NCBI GenBank assembly: GCA_004554455.1
Contig: SFMG01000002.1
Coordinates: forward strand, 1 to 64,000
DNA from: Bacteroidales bacterium
GTDB lineage: Bacteria; Bacteroidota; Bacteroidia; Bacteroidales; UBA932
Length of the DNA: 64,000 nt
Reading direction: 5' to 3'
The notes beneath the pieces are model-generated. The model was given only the letters and a program-made list of their open reading frames with translations. It was not told the DNA's origin and did not search any database. Position 1 is the first letter of the stretch, and every line of letters begins with the position of its first letter. This document shows, piece after piece, positions 1-8,438 of the stretch. The translations under genes were made by a program, and so were the position numbers.

Positions 1-2
1 TG

Positions 3-167
3 AATAATTTGCCTGTTTTCCTTGAGAAGAGATATGATGTCATCAAACCGGGGCTCTTTGGTTTGAAGGTAGGACATCACATTATTTTCTACAAAAAGGG
101 CAACAATGGTTCCATTAGCGTAGATCGTATTCTTCACGAAAGAATGGACTATCAAAGACACCTGTAA
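3..167 (+). CDS. ParE/RelE-type toxin, C-terminal part (cut by window edge)
   Basis: The frame is open from the left edge and ends at a TAA at 165-167, giving 54 residues of a C-terminus. The segment reads like the end of a ParE/RelE superfamily toxin: a 'GLFGLKVGHHIIFYKK' strand pair followed by 'ISVDRILHERMDYQRHL', matching the family pattern of a PG-(L/I) turn, an IFY strand and a terminal RVLH-RMD helix. Such toxins are normally about 95-105 residues and follow an antitoxin gene. Here the N-terminus and any antitoxin lie outside the window. Base use is more AT-rich than the next genes, consistent with a mobile toxin-antitoxin module. The family assignment rests on pattern recall. Confidence 0.7.
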   Translation, partial: NNLPVFLEKRYDVIKPGLFGLKVGHHIIFYKKGNNGSISVDRILHERMDYQRHL

Positions 168-185
168 TAAACAAAGTCTTTAATG

Positions 186-269
186 TGCCTCGGACGGGAC
201 TCGAACCCGTACAGCCTTTCAGGCCAAGGGATTTTAAGTCCCTCGTGTCTACCATTCCACCACCAAGGC
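186..269 (-). tRNA. tRNA-Leu, anticodon UAA
   Basis: Read on the minus strand, the gene folds with a seven-pair acceptor stem (GCCTTGG with CCGAGGC, one G-T pair), discriminator A, and a T arm containing GGTTCGAGTCC. The anticodon stem GGGA/TCCC encloses the loop CTTAAAA, which sets anticodon TAA (UAA, leucine). A long variable arm fits a class II tRNA, and the 84-base length is normal for Leu. CCA is not encoded. A promoter lies 38 bases upstream, inside the 3' end of the neighbouring antiporter gene. Confidence 0.96.
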
Positions 270-306
270 CAGGGAGATGCTTGAACCGACAAGCTCCCAG
301 GGAGCG

Positions 307-338
307 CAAATATAGTTATTTTCCGGGATTTCCTACAA
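307..338 (-). promoter_or_regulatory. promoter for tRNA-Leu
   Basis: On the minus strand a TTG (338-336) is followed after 21 bases by TATATTTG (314-307). This fits the Bacteroidetes consensus TTTG, 19-21 bases, TAnnTTTG. Transcription would start near 300, about 30 bases before the tRNA. Confidence 0.6.
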
Positions 339-2402
339 TCTGGAGGCACGGGAATCGATGGATTCCTCGCAGCGCTCGCCGTCCTTGGCGGACATCACTC
401 CATCCCAAGTGAGATTGCGGACGGTGCGGCGTTCATTGCAGAGCATCATTCGGGCGGCCTTGCTGGTCAGGGCGCTGGAGTAGGCCTCCGGCCAATCCGC
501 GGCGAGCTTGTCCAGACAGTCGCGCATACGTTCGATGTTCTCCCGGACTTCCGCCTCGAGAGTGGAGAATATGCTCCGGGCCTGCGCTTCCGGGATTCCG
601 GCATTCCGCAGAGCCGCCAGCTCGTCCTGGGAATCGCGCTGGAGACTGAGGAAACCGCGGCCTAGGTCGCTGAGCATCACTACCCGGCGGGTGAGAGGCC
701 GCTTCAGCAGGCGCATAAGCCAGGCGTGGCGGCGTACGAAACGGATGAAACGGCCCTCCTCGAACTGTTTGAATACATATTTCCTGTCAGAGAGCGGCAG
801 AGCGCCGTCGCTGTCGAAATGGCGCTCCTGCGAGTTTATGAGCTTGTGGTAGCTGTCGGTGGATATGGTGCCGTCGGCATAGAGCTGGCGGACCAGCTGG
901 CACTCGGTGCCATAGATGGTCATCCTTATGTTGTGAAGCAGCTCCTCCTCGTTGCACTGGGAGATGTCGGGAGCCTTCTCCCCGTCGGGGAGGAAAGTGC
1001 GGACCTTGTCCCAGTCGGCCCCGGCAAAGGCCTCACGGTGCATGAGATTGTCGAAATAGCGGCGGGCGGCATCATCCACGCGGTGGCGCACACTGTAGTC
1101 CACGAAGGAGCGTGCAGCGGGGACTTCCGTCAGCCCCAGCCGTTCAAGCAGGCGGCGTATGGTGGTGGCATTGACGGTCAGCGACAGGGCTACTACTCCG
1201 GCAGTCATCAGCAACACCTGGCTGCGTATGTCCTCAGGAATGGCAACGGTGGCGGAGACCATAAGGGCAAGGGTGAGTCCCAGGGCTCCCCTGAGGCCTC
1301 CCCAGCTGAGAATGACGGCTTCCCTTCGCGAAAGTCCGTAGCCGCAGCGCTTCATCAGAGGATAGAAGAGGAAAACCACGGCCGTGCGTATAAGGTTCAC
1401 ACCGAAATAGACTCCTACGGTGACGGCAAGACTTACCCAGCTGAGTTTGACCTGTACGGCTATGATGATGCCTACTATGATGAATACCAAGGTATTGGCG
1501 ATGAAAGATGCAAGGTCCCAGAATTTTTCGGTGAACTCGTTGGCCTTGGGGCTGAAGCGCAGTTTTCCGTGATAGGTCATCTCCAGGCCGAATGCCACCA
1601 GCGCGATGACGCCGGAGAGCTTGAGATAACCCTGGGCGAGTATGAAGGTGAGATAGGCCGAGAGTATGATGACGCTGTTCTGCACCATCTCGTCACCCTT
1701 GAGCCGGGTAATGAAGAAGATGGTGAGCACCGCAAGCATATAGCCCAGCAGGGCGCCTCCACCCGCCACAACGAGGAACTCCAGGAAAGGCGAACTGCAC
1801 AGCGGTGCCTCTCCGCTGAATGCTCCGAAGAAAAGCATAAAGAGCACGATGCCGGTTCCGTCGTTCAGCAGCGACTCTCCGTCCACGAGGGTAGAGAATC
1901 TCTTGCTGGTATTCAGTTCCTTCAGCAGGGCCACGACCGCGACTGGGTCCGTGGCGCTGATAAGCGCGCCGAACATCAGGGCGAAAGTCCAGTTCCAGCC
2001 GCCGAATTCCGGCACGACCGCGGCTATGCCCATCATCAGCAGGGCCGCGAGCCCCATGGATACGACCACCCCGGGGATGGCCAGGATACAGGAATTCACA
2101 AAGGTCTTGCGGAAGGTATGCAGGTCGAGCTCGTATGCAGCACTAAAGATCAGGACCGGGAGAAAGACATAGAGCAACATGTCAGGATTGATGTTACCCG
2201 CCTGATAGACAGCCCTTTCCAAGAGACCGGCCTCTGGAAGCAGGCCATAGCGGAAAAGCACTCCGACGAGGAGCCCGAAACAGAAGAGCCCGACCGTATA
2301 TGGGAATTTCGATTTCTTCAGCAGCAGTTTCAACAGCGCCCCGACGAGCAGCGCACCCAACACGAAAAGCAGAGGGGCAAGACTATATTCTTTTTCCATC
2401 AC
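333..2402 (-). CDS. CPA1-family Na+/H+ antiporter
   Basis: The 689-residue inner-membrane protein has about 12 hydrophobic segments in residues 1-425 and a long charged cytoplasmic tail (about 430-689). The transport core shows the CPA1/NhaP hallmarks: 'ISATDPVAVVALLKEL' with the ion-binding acid pair region around T151-D152-P153, and 'GESLLNDGTGIV' at 175-186. Proteins of this family exchange cytoplasmic Na+ (or K+) for external H+ and help in pH and salt homeostasis. The gene stands alone, divergent from the M13 peptidase gene, with its own TAnnTTTG box about 20 bases before the ATG. The tail has no domain I recognise. Ion specificity cannot be read from the sequence. Confidence 0.93.
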   Translation of the reverse strand: MMEKEYSLAPLLFVLGALLVGALLKLLLKKSKFPYTVGLFCFGLLVGVLFRYGLLPEAGLLERAVYQAGNINPDMLLYVFLPVLIFSAAYELDLHTFRKTFVNSCILAIPGVVVSMGLAALLMMGIAAVVPEFGGWNWTFALMFGALISATDPVAVVALLKELNTSKRFSTLVDGESLLNDGTGIVLFMLFFGAFSGEAPLCSSPFLEFLVVAGGGALLGYMLAVLTIFFITRLKGDEMVQNSVIILSAYLTFILAQGYLKLSGVIALVAFGLEMTYHGKLRFSPKANEFTEKFWDLASFIANTLVFIIVGIIIAVQVKLSWVSLAVTVGVYFGVNLIRTAVVFLFYPLMKRCGYGLSRREAVILSWGGLRGALGLTLALMVSATVAIPEDIRSQVLLMTAGVVALSLTVNATTIRRLLERLGLTEVPAARSFVDYSVRHRVDDAARRYFDNLMHREAFAGADWDKVRTFLPDGEKAPDISQCNEEELLHNIRMTIYGTECQLVRQLYADGTISTDSYHKLINSQERHFDSDGALPLSDRKYVFKQFEEGRFIRFVRRHAWLMRLLKRPLTRRVVMLSDLGRGFLSLQRDSQDELAALRNAGIPEAQARSIFSTLEAEVRENIERMRDCLDKLAADWPEAYSSALTSKAARMMLCNERRTVRNLTWDGVMSAKDGERCEESIDSRASRL

Positions 2403-2422
2403 AGCTATATTTTTGCTGCCCG

Positions 2423-2430
2423 CAAATTTA
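2423..2430 (-). promoter_or_regulatory. -7 box for the CPA1 antiporter gene
   Basis: TAAATTTG on the minus strand, ending 20 bases before the antiporter ATG, matches the Bacteroidetes -7 element TAnnTTTG. I see no clear -33 element. Confidence 0.5.
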
Positions 2431-2462
2431 AGAATATCCTAACAAAAAGACGCAGAACTGAC

Positions 2463-2470
2463 TATATTTG
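2463..2470 (+). promoter_or_regulatory. -7 box for the M13 peptidase gene
   Basis: TATATTTG on the plus strand, 38 bases before the peptidase ATG, is a perfect TAnnTTTG element. With the minus-strand box at 2423-2430 it forms a compact divergent promoter region. Confidence 0.55.
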
Positions 2471-2508
2471 CAGCTGCATCCGCGAAAACGGATAAGTAAA
2501 TACAATAT

Positions 2509-4533
2509 ATGAAAAGATATTCAGTTCTATTTTCAGCAATGATGTTCCTGGCTGCAGCGGCCTGCCGGCCCGGGAACGAGGCAGCACCGGTGCCTGCCAT
2601 CGACCTGTCAAACCTCGACACCACCGTCGCACCGGGAGACGATTTTTACGCATACGCAACTGCCGGCTGGCAGCGCAATCATCCTCTGAAGGCCGAATAT
2701 TCCCGTTACGGCTCCTTCGATATGCTGCGCGAGAATAACGAAGTCCGCCTCAACGAACTCTTCCGCTCACTGACCGGCCTCAAGGCGAAAAAGGGCAGCG
2801 TGGAGCAGAAGATTGCCGACCTTTACAATATGGGACTCGACTCCACCCGCCTCAACTCAGAAGGTGCGGCTCCTGTCCTGCCATACCTCGGAGAGCTCGA
2901 GGCAGTGAATGATGCGGAGAGCTTCGCAAAGGCCCAGGGCAAACTGGGACTCAGCGGTCTGGACGGCTGCTGGGGCGTTGGAGTGGACGCGGATCTGATG
3001 GACAGCGGAAACAATGTGCTGTATCTCGGAGAAAGCGGCCTTGGCCTCGGCAACAGGGATTACTATCTCAATGAGGAGAATGCCGCCCTGAGGGATGGCT
3101 ACAAGGCCTTCCTGACCAAGGTCTTCAGTCTGGCCGGCTACGAGGACGCCGCACAGAGGGCTGAAGACGCCTTCGCTTTCGAGATGGCGATAGCCGTGCC
3201 TTACTGGTCAATGGTACAACAGAGGGATATGGAGGCCCAGTACAACCCTATGAGCAGCGCGGAAGTGTGCGCCACCTATCCGGGTATGCACTTCGGCAGC
3301 TATCTCGCCGAAATGGGACTGCCTGAGCAGGAGAAAATCATAGTCTGCAACCCTTCCTATTTCGAGGAACTGAGCCGTATCATCGAGGGCAGCTCCCCTG
3401 AGGTACTGCGCCACTATCTCCAGGCCAAGATGCTGAGCACAGCCTGCAACTGCCTCAGCGACGATTTCTATGAGGCCTCCTTCGAGTTCTTCTCCCGCCA
3501 GATGTCCGGCATACAGGAGCAGAAGCCGCGCTGGAAGAGGGCTATGGCAGCCCCGAACAGCATACTCGGCGAGGCCGTGGGCCAGATGTACGTTGCAAAG
3601 TACTTCCCGGAGAAAGACAAGCAGAGGATGGAGGGAATCGTATCCAACATCCAGAAGGCCCTCGGCCAGAGGGTTGCCGCTCTGGACTGGATGAGCGAAG
3701 AGACCAAGGCCAAAGCCCAGGAGAAACTCTCCGCCTTCATAGTGAAGATAGGCTATCCTGACAAGTGGAAAGACTATTCCAGCCTGGAAATAGATCCGGA
3801 ACTGAGCTACTTCGAGAACCGTCTCGCCGCCTCCCGCTGGTATTCGGCCGACAACCTGTCCAAGCTGGGCAAGCCGGTGGACAGGAGCGAATGGGGAATG
3901 AGCCCTCAGACCGTAAACGCATATTACAACCCTACCACCAACGAAATCTGCTTCCCTGCAGGCATACTCCAGCCTCCTTTCTATAATTCCGATGCCGACG
4001 ACGCAGTGAACTACGGTGCCATAGGCGTGGTGATTTCCCACGAGATGACCCACGGCTTCGACGACCAGGGACGCCTCTTCGACAAGGAAGGAAATATGAA
4101 CAACTGGTGGAGCGATGCCGACGCAGAGGCCTTCAAGGCGAAGGCGGCCGGACTCGTGGAGCAGTTCAACCAGGTGGAGATACAGCCGGGCCTCTATGCC
4201 AACGGAGCTGCGACCCTCGGCGAGAACATCGCGGACCAGGGCGGTCTGCGCATAGCCTTCACCGCTCTGCAGAACTCATTCGCCGGGAAACATCCTGAGC
4301 CGCTGGACGGTTTCACAGCCGAGCAGCGCTTCTATCTGGCCTACGCAACTCTCTGGGCCCAGAACATCACTCCACAGGAGGAAGCCCGACTTACCCTGCT
4401 TGACGTGCACTCGCTGGGACGCAACAGGGTCAACGCCACCCTGCGCAACATAGACAGCTTCTTCGAGGCCTTCGGAATCAAGGAGGGCGATCCTATGTTC
4501 AGACCGGAAAACGAGCGCGTCGTAATCTGGTAA
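2509..4533 (+). CDS. M13 (neprilysin/PepO-like) zinc metallopeptidase lipoprotein
   Basis: This 674-residue exported endopeptidase starts with a lipoprotein signal (lipobox LAAAAC, Cys19), so it should be anchored in the periplasm or outer membrane. The zinc site is intact: HEMTH at 511-515 (two His ligands and catalytic Glu512) and GENIAD at 571-576, supplying the third ligand Glu572 and the Asp that orients His. Length and order (long helical N-terminal domain, then the catalytic C-terminal half) are typical for M13. The family cleaves short peptides; the natural substrate is not evident here. The gene is monocistronic, with an own TATATTTG box. Only the remnant gene at 4534-4800 follows on this strand. 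Confidence 0.95.
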   Translation: MKRYSVLFSAMMFLAAAACRPGNEAAPVPAIDLSNLDTTVAPGDDFYAYATAGWQRNHPLKAEYSRYGSFDMLRENNEVRLNELFRSLTGLKAKKGSVEQKIADLYNMGLDSTRLNSEGAAPVLPYLGELEAVNDAESFAKAQGKLGLSGLDGCWGVGVDADLMDSGNNVLYLGESGLGLGNRDYYLNEENAALRDGYKAFLTKVFSLAGYEDAAQRAEDAFAFEMAIAVPYWSMVQQRDMEAQYNPMSSAEVCATYPGMHFGSYLAEMGLPEQEKIIVCNPSYFEELSRIIEGSSPEVLRHYLQAKMLSTACNCLSDDFYEASFEFFSRQMSGIQEQKPRWKRAMAAPNSILGEAVGQMYVAKYFPEKDKQRMEGIVSNIQKALGQRVAALDWMSEETKAKAQEKLSAFIVKIGYPDKWKDYSSLEIDPELSYFENRLAASRWYSADNLSKLGKPVDRSEWGMSPQTVNAYYNPTTNEICFPAGILQPPFYNSDADDAVNYGAIGVVISHEMTHGFDDQGRLFDKEGNMNNWWSDADAEAFKAKAAGLVEQFNQVEIQPGLYANGAATLGENIADQGGLRIAFTALQNSFAGKHPEPLDGFTAEQRFYLAYATLWAQNITPQEEARLTLLDVHSLGRNRVNATLRNIDSFFEAFGIKEGDPMFRPENERVVIW

Positions 4534-4800
4534 TGCGTGAACTGTTGACGCTTATATGAAAAGCTACACGGACAAAGGGCGCCACGTGGTCGAGGTCAGC
4601 GACCTGAGCTTCCTCTACGACAGGGAGCGCTTCTGCTGGCTGGGCCGCGAATGGCGCCACTTCCGTTTGAAGAAGGCGCTGAAGACGGCAGACATAGTCA
4701 TAGCCGCCGACGAAAGGGCGGCCAGCGACGTTCACAAATATTATCGCTTTCCTACGGAGAAGATTGACCTGAAGACGTCCCCGGGGACTTCAGCAGAGAA
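4534..4800 (+). pseudogene. glycosyltransferase family 4 fragment
   Basis: An open frame from ATG 4556 encodes 'VVEVSDLSFLYDRERFCW', then 'ADIVIAADERAASDVHKYYR' and 'FPTEKIDL'. This reproduces the middle of GT4 glycosyltransferases, where a DLSF-(L/Y) strand is followed by AD-(R/I)-I-I-A-(V/A)-S-E and YYG-(V/I)-P-EKI. Only about 80 residues remain: the N-terminal Rossmann half and the nucleotide-sugar domain are absent, and a stop (TGA 4538) precedes the ATG. A second frame, starting at ATG 4534, gives a few residues that could be the original upstream sequence. The 3' end runs into the dehydrogenase gene coming from the other strand. I read it as a decaying remnant; a working small protein is not excluded. 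Confidence 0.55.
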
Positions 4801-4801
4801 G

Positions 4802-5590
4802 CTAGAAGATTCTGAGCCGACGGATAAGGCGCAGGGCTGAAGTGGGAAGCAGTCTCACCAGCAGATCCAGCAATTTGGTGTACAGGCCCGGAGTAATCTG
4901 GGCGCGGCCTCGGAAGAGAGCCCTGACCCCCTTGCGGGCGAGGCGCTCCGGGGTGATTATGTAGCCGAAGAAAAGGCCCGCCTTCATTGCCGCAGGCTTG
5001 AGATTGTAGAGGGTGGTGGCCACGGCACCGGGGCGCACGCAGGTCACGTTCACGCCCTTGCTCCGCAGTTCGACGTGGGTGGCGCGGGAGAGCAGGCGGA
5101 GGAAGCCCTTGGTCGAGGAATAGGTGGAGAGACGCTGCGCTCCGAAATCGGAGGTCACGGAACTCATATTCAGGATGTAACCCCTGCCCCTTGCCTCCAT
5201 GTCGGGGGCGAAACGATGCATCAGCATTGCAGGAGTGTAGCAGTGAAGCAGGAGAATCAGCGAGGTGAAGGCCTCGGAATCATCCAGGAAATCGCGGTCG
5301 TGATAGACTCCGGCATTGTTGACAAGCACCTCTACCGTCAGTCCCTCCGAGGAGCACAGGTCATAGAGTTCCCCGGCGGCCTCAACCCTTCCGAGGTCCA
5401 TCACTACGGGCCTTACCTTGCAGTCGGGAAACTCAGCACGCAGTTCTGCGGCCTTTTCCTCCATGCAGGCCTCGTTGCTGACAGCAACAATGTTATAGCC
5501 GTACCCCGCAAGGACACGGGCATATTGGAAGCCTATTCCGGAACTGGCTCCCGTCACCAGCGCGTACTCAGGCCTGTTTTTTCTTTCCAT
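4802..5590 (-). CDS. short-chain dehydrogenase/reductase (SDR)
   Basis: The 262-residue protein has a classical SDR fold: the nucleotide-binding TGASSGIG at residues 13-20, NNAG at 91-94, catalytic Ser143/144, and the YxxxK pair Tyr157-Lys161. It should be an NAD(P)-dependent oxidoreductase of the cytoplasm. The substrate cannot be deduced. A hydrophobic C-terminal stretch (about 225-255) resembles SDRs acting on lipids or steroids, but this is weak. The start overlaps the end of lgt by 23 bases, so the two are co-transcribed from the lgt promoter; a lipid-related role would fit that pairing. Confidence 0.9.
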   Translation of the reverse strand: MERKNRPEYALVTGASSGIGFQYARVLAGYGYNIVAVSNEACMEEKAAELRAEFPDCKVRPVVMDLGRVEAAGELYDLCSSEGLTVEVLVNNAGVYHDRDFLDDSEAFTSLILLLHCYTPAMLMHRFAPDMEARGRGYILNMSSVTSDFGAQRLSTYSSTKGFLRLLSRATHVELRSKGVNVTCVRPGAVATTLYNLKPAAMKAGLFFGYIITPERLARKGVRALFRGRAQITPGLYTKLLDLLVRLLPTSALRLIRRLRIF

Positions 5591-6461
5591 CTGCTTTCAG
5601 ATATGCGTCAGAGCAGGCCGGTTTCCTGCGTATGAACGAATATATCAGAATCACGACTCCCGCCAGAATGAAAGGAATGCTGAGAATCTGACCCATATTG
5701 ATGGCCATTCCGGCCTCGAAGTCCACCTGGTCGTTCTTGATGAATTCTATGAGGAACCTCACGCCGAAGAGGCAGATGAGGAAGATTCCGAAAATCTCAC
5801 CCCTGTACAGTTTTTCCAGACGGTACTTGTAAGTCAGCTGGAGAGCCAGGCCGAGAACAAGATAACTCAATGCTTCATAGAGCTGGGTAGGGTGGCAGGG
5901 ATATTCCGTCCACAGCGGCTCTGCTCCGCTCGCGAAGTGCTGGTAAACGTTCTCCATGAAGTACATGCCCCATGGCAAGGTGGTCGGTCCGCCGTAAATC
6001 TCTGAGTTGCAGAGGTTTCCAAGGCGGATAAGGGCACCTGCGAAGCAGACGGCTATCACCAGGCGATCGATGATCCAGAAGAAATCGAAGCCGTTCCTGC
6101 GACCGTAGTGCCGTGCATACCATATCATTGCAAGCACCAGGGCGATGGCGCCTCCATGGCTTGCGAGGCCGCCCTTCCATGGTTGGAAAATCTCCAGGAA
6201 GCCCTGCCAGCTGCCGAAATAATATTCCGGCTGGTAAAATATGCAGTGACCGAGGCGGGCGCCCACTATGGTGGCTATCAGCAGGGTGTAGAGCAGCGGG
6301 TCGAGCAGCTCTTCAGACACCTTCTCCCTTCTGAAATAGTTTCTGAATATGAACCATCCTATTATGAAACCGCTGACAAAGAGCAGCGAATACCATCTGA
6401 TACCAAGGGATCCGATGTGAAAAATCTCCGGATTGAAATTCCAGTGAATAGCGAGCAACAT
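5568..6461 (-). CDS. lgt: prolipoprotein diacylglyceryl transferase
   Basis: Lgt moves the diacylglyceryl group from phosphatidylglycerol to the lipobox cysteine of prolipoproteins, the first step of lipoprotein maturation in the inner membrane. The 297-residue protein shows seven hydrophobic segments and the family landmarks: GARLGH (around 67-72), SHGG at 101-104 with the essential His, and IRLGNLCNSEIYG (145-157) with the conserved Arg, Asn and Glu. A PTQLYEAL motif follows in the C-terminal half. The gene has its own promoter box and is followed by the overlapping SDR gene. The many lipoproteins in this window depend on this enzyme. Confidence 0.97.
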   Translation of the reverse strand: MLLAIHWNFNPEIFHIGSLGIRWYSLLFVSGFIIGWFIFRNYFRREKVSEELLDPLLYTLLIATIVGARLGHCIFYQPEYYFGSWQGFLEIFQPWKGGLASHGGAIALVLAMIWYARHYGRRNGFDFFWIIDRLVIAVCFAGALIRLGNLCNSEIYGGPTTLPWGMYFMENVYQHFASGAEPLWTEYPCHPTQLYEALSYLVLGLALQLTYKYRLEKLYRGEIFGIFLICLFGVRFLIEFIKNDQVDFEAGMAINMGQILSIPFILAGVVILIYSFIRRKPACSDAYLKADGKKKQA

Positions 6462-6484
6462 TTTCGATTTCCGTTTTGAACGGA

Positions 6485-6500
6485 CAAATATACAAATTTA
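6485..6500 (-). promoter_or_regulatory. promoter boxes for lgt
   Basis: Two TAnnTTTG boxes lie back to back on the minus strand: TAAATTTG (6500-6493) and TATATTTG (6492-6485). The second ends 23 bases before the lgt ATG and is the likely -7 element. The first overlaps the end of comF. Confidence 0.5.
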
Positions 6501-7301
6501 TTCCACGCAGGCCAGTGTGGCGACGCTGATTCTCACGGAGGGCCCCCAGCAGCTTCGCAGGGCAGCGTGGCATTCGCTGAGCGTGGCCCCGCTGGTGAAC
6601 ACGTCATCGACAATTAGTATGTGCCGGGGTTTCAGGGTGGAGGCAAGGCGGCTGTCCGCGCAGAATGCGCCCCTTACGTTGGAGGCCTTCTGTTCGAGGC
6701 TGAGGCGGGTCTGGCTGCGGGTACGGCGGCTGCGGCGCAAGAGACCAGGGGCCACGGCGGGAGAGAGCGGGAGCCGGGAGGCAATACCCCTGGCCACCAC
6801 CTCGGCCTGGTTATATCCCCTCCTGAGACGGCGGCTGCGGTGCAGGGGCACGGGGACGACAAGGTCCACGTCGGCATAGAGCGGCGAGGAAGCCAGGCGC
6901 CTGCCCAGCATCTCGGAGAAGTGGCGGCCTTCGGACAGGTCGGCACGGTACTTCAGGGACTTGGTAATATTGTTGTAAGGCGAATCCGGCCTGTAGAAAA
7001 ACAGGGCGGCGGCATAGGCGTATGGCTCGTGCATTCCGGGCTCCGCGCTTCCGCAGGATTCCGCACTCCCGGAAAGCCGCTGCTCCAACTTGAGCTGTAT
7101 CCTTCCGTTCAGGCGCTCGGCCATAGGGTTGGACTCCCTCAGCCAGAAAAAGGTCTCGGGCAGGGAGGCGCTGCAATAGAGGCATATATGCTTTTCCTGC
7201 GCAGAGAGAATGCGGCCGCAGACCACGCAGCGTCGGGGCAGCAGCAGGTCCAGCAAGGCGGAGGCGGCGTAAGCCAGCCTGTCTGACACTTTCACTCTCA
7301 T
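6498..7301 (-). CDS. comF: ComF-family phosphoribosyltransferase-like protein
   Basis: The 267-residue protein begins with a four-cysteine zinc motif (Cys25, Cys28, Cys40, Cys43) and ends with a type I phosphoribosyltransferase domain whose PRPP loop reads VDDVFTSGAT (231-240). ComF proteins are needed for DNA uptake in naturally competent bacteria; in Bacteroidetes the role is unproven. The frame is open far upstream, but the ATG at 7301 overlaps the hemW-like stop codon as ATGA and gives a normal family length. It is the last gene of the operon 9314-6498. Confidence 0.9.
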   Translation of the reverse strand: MRVKVSDRLAYAASALLDLLLPRRCVVCGRILSAQEKHICLYCSASLPETFFWLRESNPMAERLNGRIQLKLEQRLSGSAESCGSAEPGMHEPYAYAAALFFYRPDSPYNNITKSLKYRADLSEGRHFSEMLGRRLASSPLYADVDLVVPVPLHRSRRLRRGYNQAEVVARGIASRLPLSPAVAPGLLRRSRRTRSQTRLSLEQKASNVRGAFCADSRLASTLKPRHILIVDDVFTSGATLSECHAALRSCWGPSVRISVATLACVE

Positions 7302-8434
7302 ACCAGCGACGCGATTATGCTGTCCGAAACGAAAAGCCGCGACGGGGCTATGCGCACCCGCCCTCCTTCGCAGATGAGATTCCCCTCGGCAAGCCCCCGT
7401 TCCAGGGCCTCTCTTCCCAGCAGGGCGGCCTCCACGCCTTTGGAAGTCCTCAGGCCGAGCATTATGCTTTCCATCCGCAGCTGTTCTTCGCTGAGTAGCT
7501 CGCATTCCGCAGCTTTCGGGCAGGCGTCCGGTCCCCAATTGTCGATATATGCCTGCAGGTCGGCGGGATTCCAGCTGCGCTTCCAGACTCCGTCCCGGCC
7601 CAGCGAAAGACTGTGCGCAGCCGGACCGAGCCCCAGATAAGGGCTGTGACGCCAATAGGCCGAATTGTGGACAGCCTCATATCCCGGAAGGGCGAAGTTC
7701 GATATTTCGTAATGCATATATCCGGCCTCGTCAAGACGGCGGCAGAGCAGTTCCCACTCGCGCACGCAGACTTCGTCGTCCGCAGGCCTGAAGCGCCCGT
7801 CGGCATAGAGTTTCTCCAATATGCTGTCCGGCTCCAGCGAGAGCTGATAGGCGGATATGTGTTCCGGACGCAGTTCCAGCGCCCTGTCGAGACTGGCCTC
7901 CCACTGTCCGGGACGCGACGGCTCCCCGCATATCTCCCCTGTTCCGTATATAAGGTCTATGCTTATGTTCCCGAAACCGGCCTCGCGCAGCATGCGGAAG
8001 GCGCGGACGGCGTCATCGGCACCGTGGCGGCGGTTCATAAGGCGGAGGCGGGCATCGTCGAAGGACTGCACACCCATGCTTATGCGGTTCACACCCAGCT
8101 CCCTGAGGCCGCGGAGATAGTCCTCTCCCCTGTGGAGTATGTCGTCCGGATTGACCTCAAGGGTGAACTCCAGGGGCGCGGGGCTGCAGAGTCCCAGGGC
8201 ACGGAGCCGCTCCACAATGAGCACGCTGGGCGTGCCTCCTCCTATATATAACGTGTCTATGCTTTCACCTGCGGCCACGACGGCTTCGGAATGCTCAGCG
8301 GCGCGCGCGGCGGCTTCACGGCAAAGGGCCGCGGCATAGGCGTCCATCATCTCCTCCCTGCCGGCGCACAATTCGGAATAGAATCCGCAATAGCTGCAGA
8401 AACTCCGGCAGAACGGAACGTGGACGTATATCAT
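7298..8434 (-). CDS. hemW: HemW-like radical SAM protein
   Basis: The 378-residue protein carries the radical SAM cluster motif Cx3Cx2C at Cys9-Cys13-Cys16, followed by YIGGGTPS and, further on, the HemW signature NSAYWRHSPYLGLGPAAHS. HemW proteins resemble coproporphyrinogen III oxidase HemN but act as heme chaperones; the second aromatic-rich N-terminal segment needed for true HemN activity is not evident. The C-terminal HemN_C region (about 310-378) is present. It lies 4 bases after the coiled-coil protein gene and overlaps comF by the ATGA quartet. Confidence 0.93.
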   Translation of the reverse strand: MIYVHVPFCRSFCSYCGFYSELCAGREEMMDAYAAALCREAAARAAEHSEAVVAAGESIDTLYIGGGTPSVLIVERLRALGLCSPAPLEFTLEVNPDDILHRGEDYLRGLRELGVNRISMGVQSFDDARLRLMNRRHGADDAVRAFRMLREAGFGNISIDLIYGTGEICGEPSRPGQWEASLDRALELRPEHISAYQLSLEPDSILEKLYADGRFRPADDEVCVREWELLCRRLDEAGYMHYEISNFALPGYEAVHNSAYWRHSPYLGLGPAAHSLSLGRDGVWKRSWNPADLQAYIDNWGPDACPKAAECELLSEEQLRMESIMLGLRTSKGVEAALLGREALERGLAEGNLICEGGRVRIAPSRLFVSDSIIASLV

Positions 8435-8438
8435 ATCA

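Noticed and set aside
154..181. AAAGAC/GTCTTT inverted repeat as terminator of tRNA-Leu or the toxin gene
   Set aside because: Only six A/T-rich pairs with a long loop and no T run on either side.
726..2495. Long plus-strand frame of 589 codons
   Set aside because: Antisense to the CPA1 antiporter gene, no domain, composition of a shadow frame caused by high GC content.
7302..7655. N-terminal extension of comF
   Set aside because: Out of frame inside the hemW-like gene; the ATG at 7301 gives normal ComF length and an ATGA overlap.
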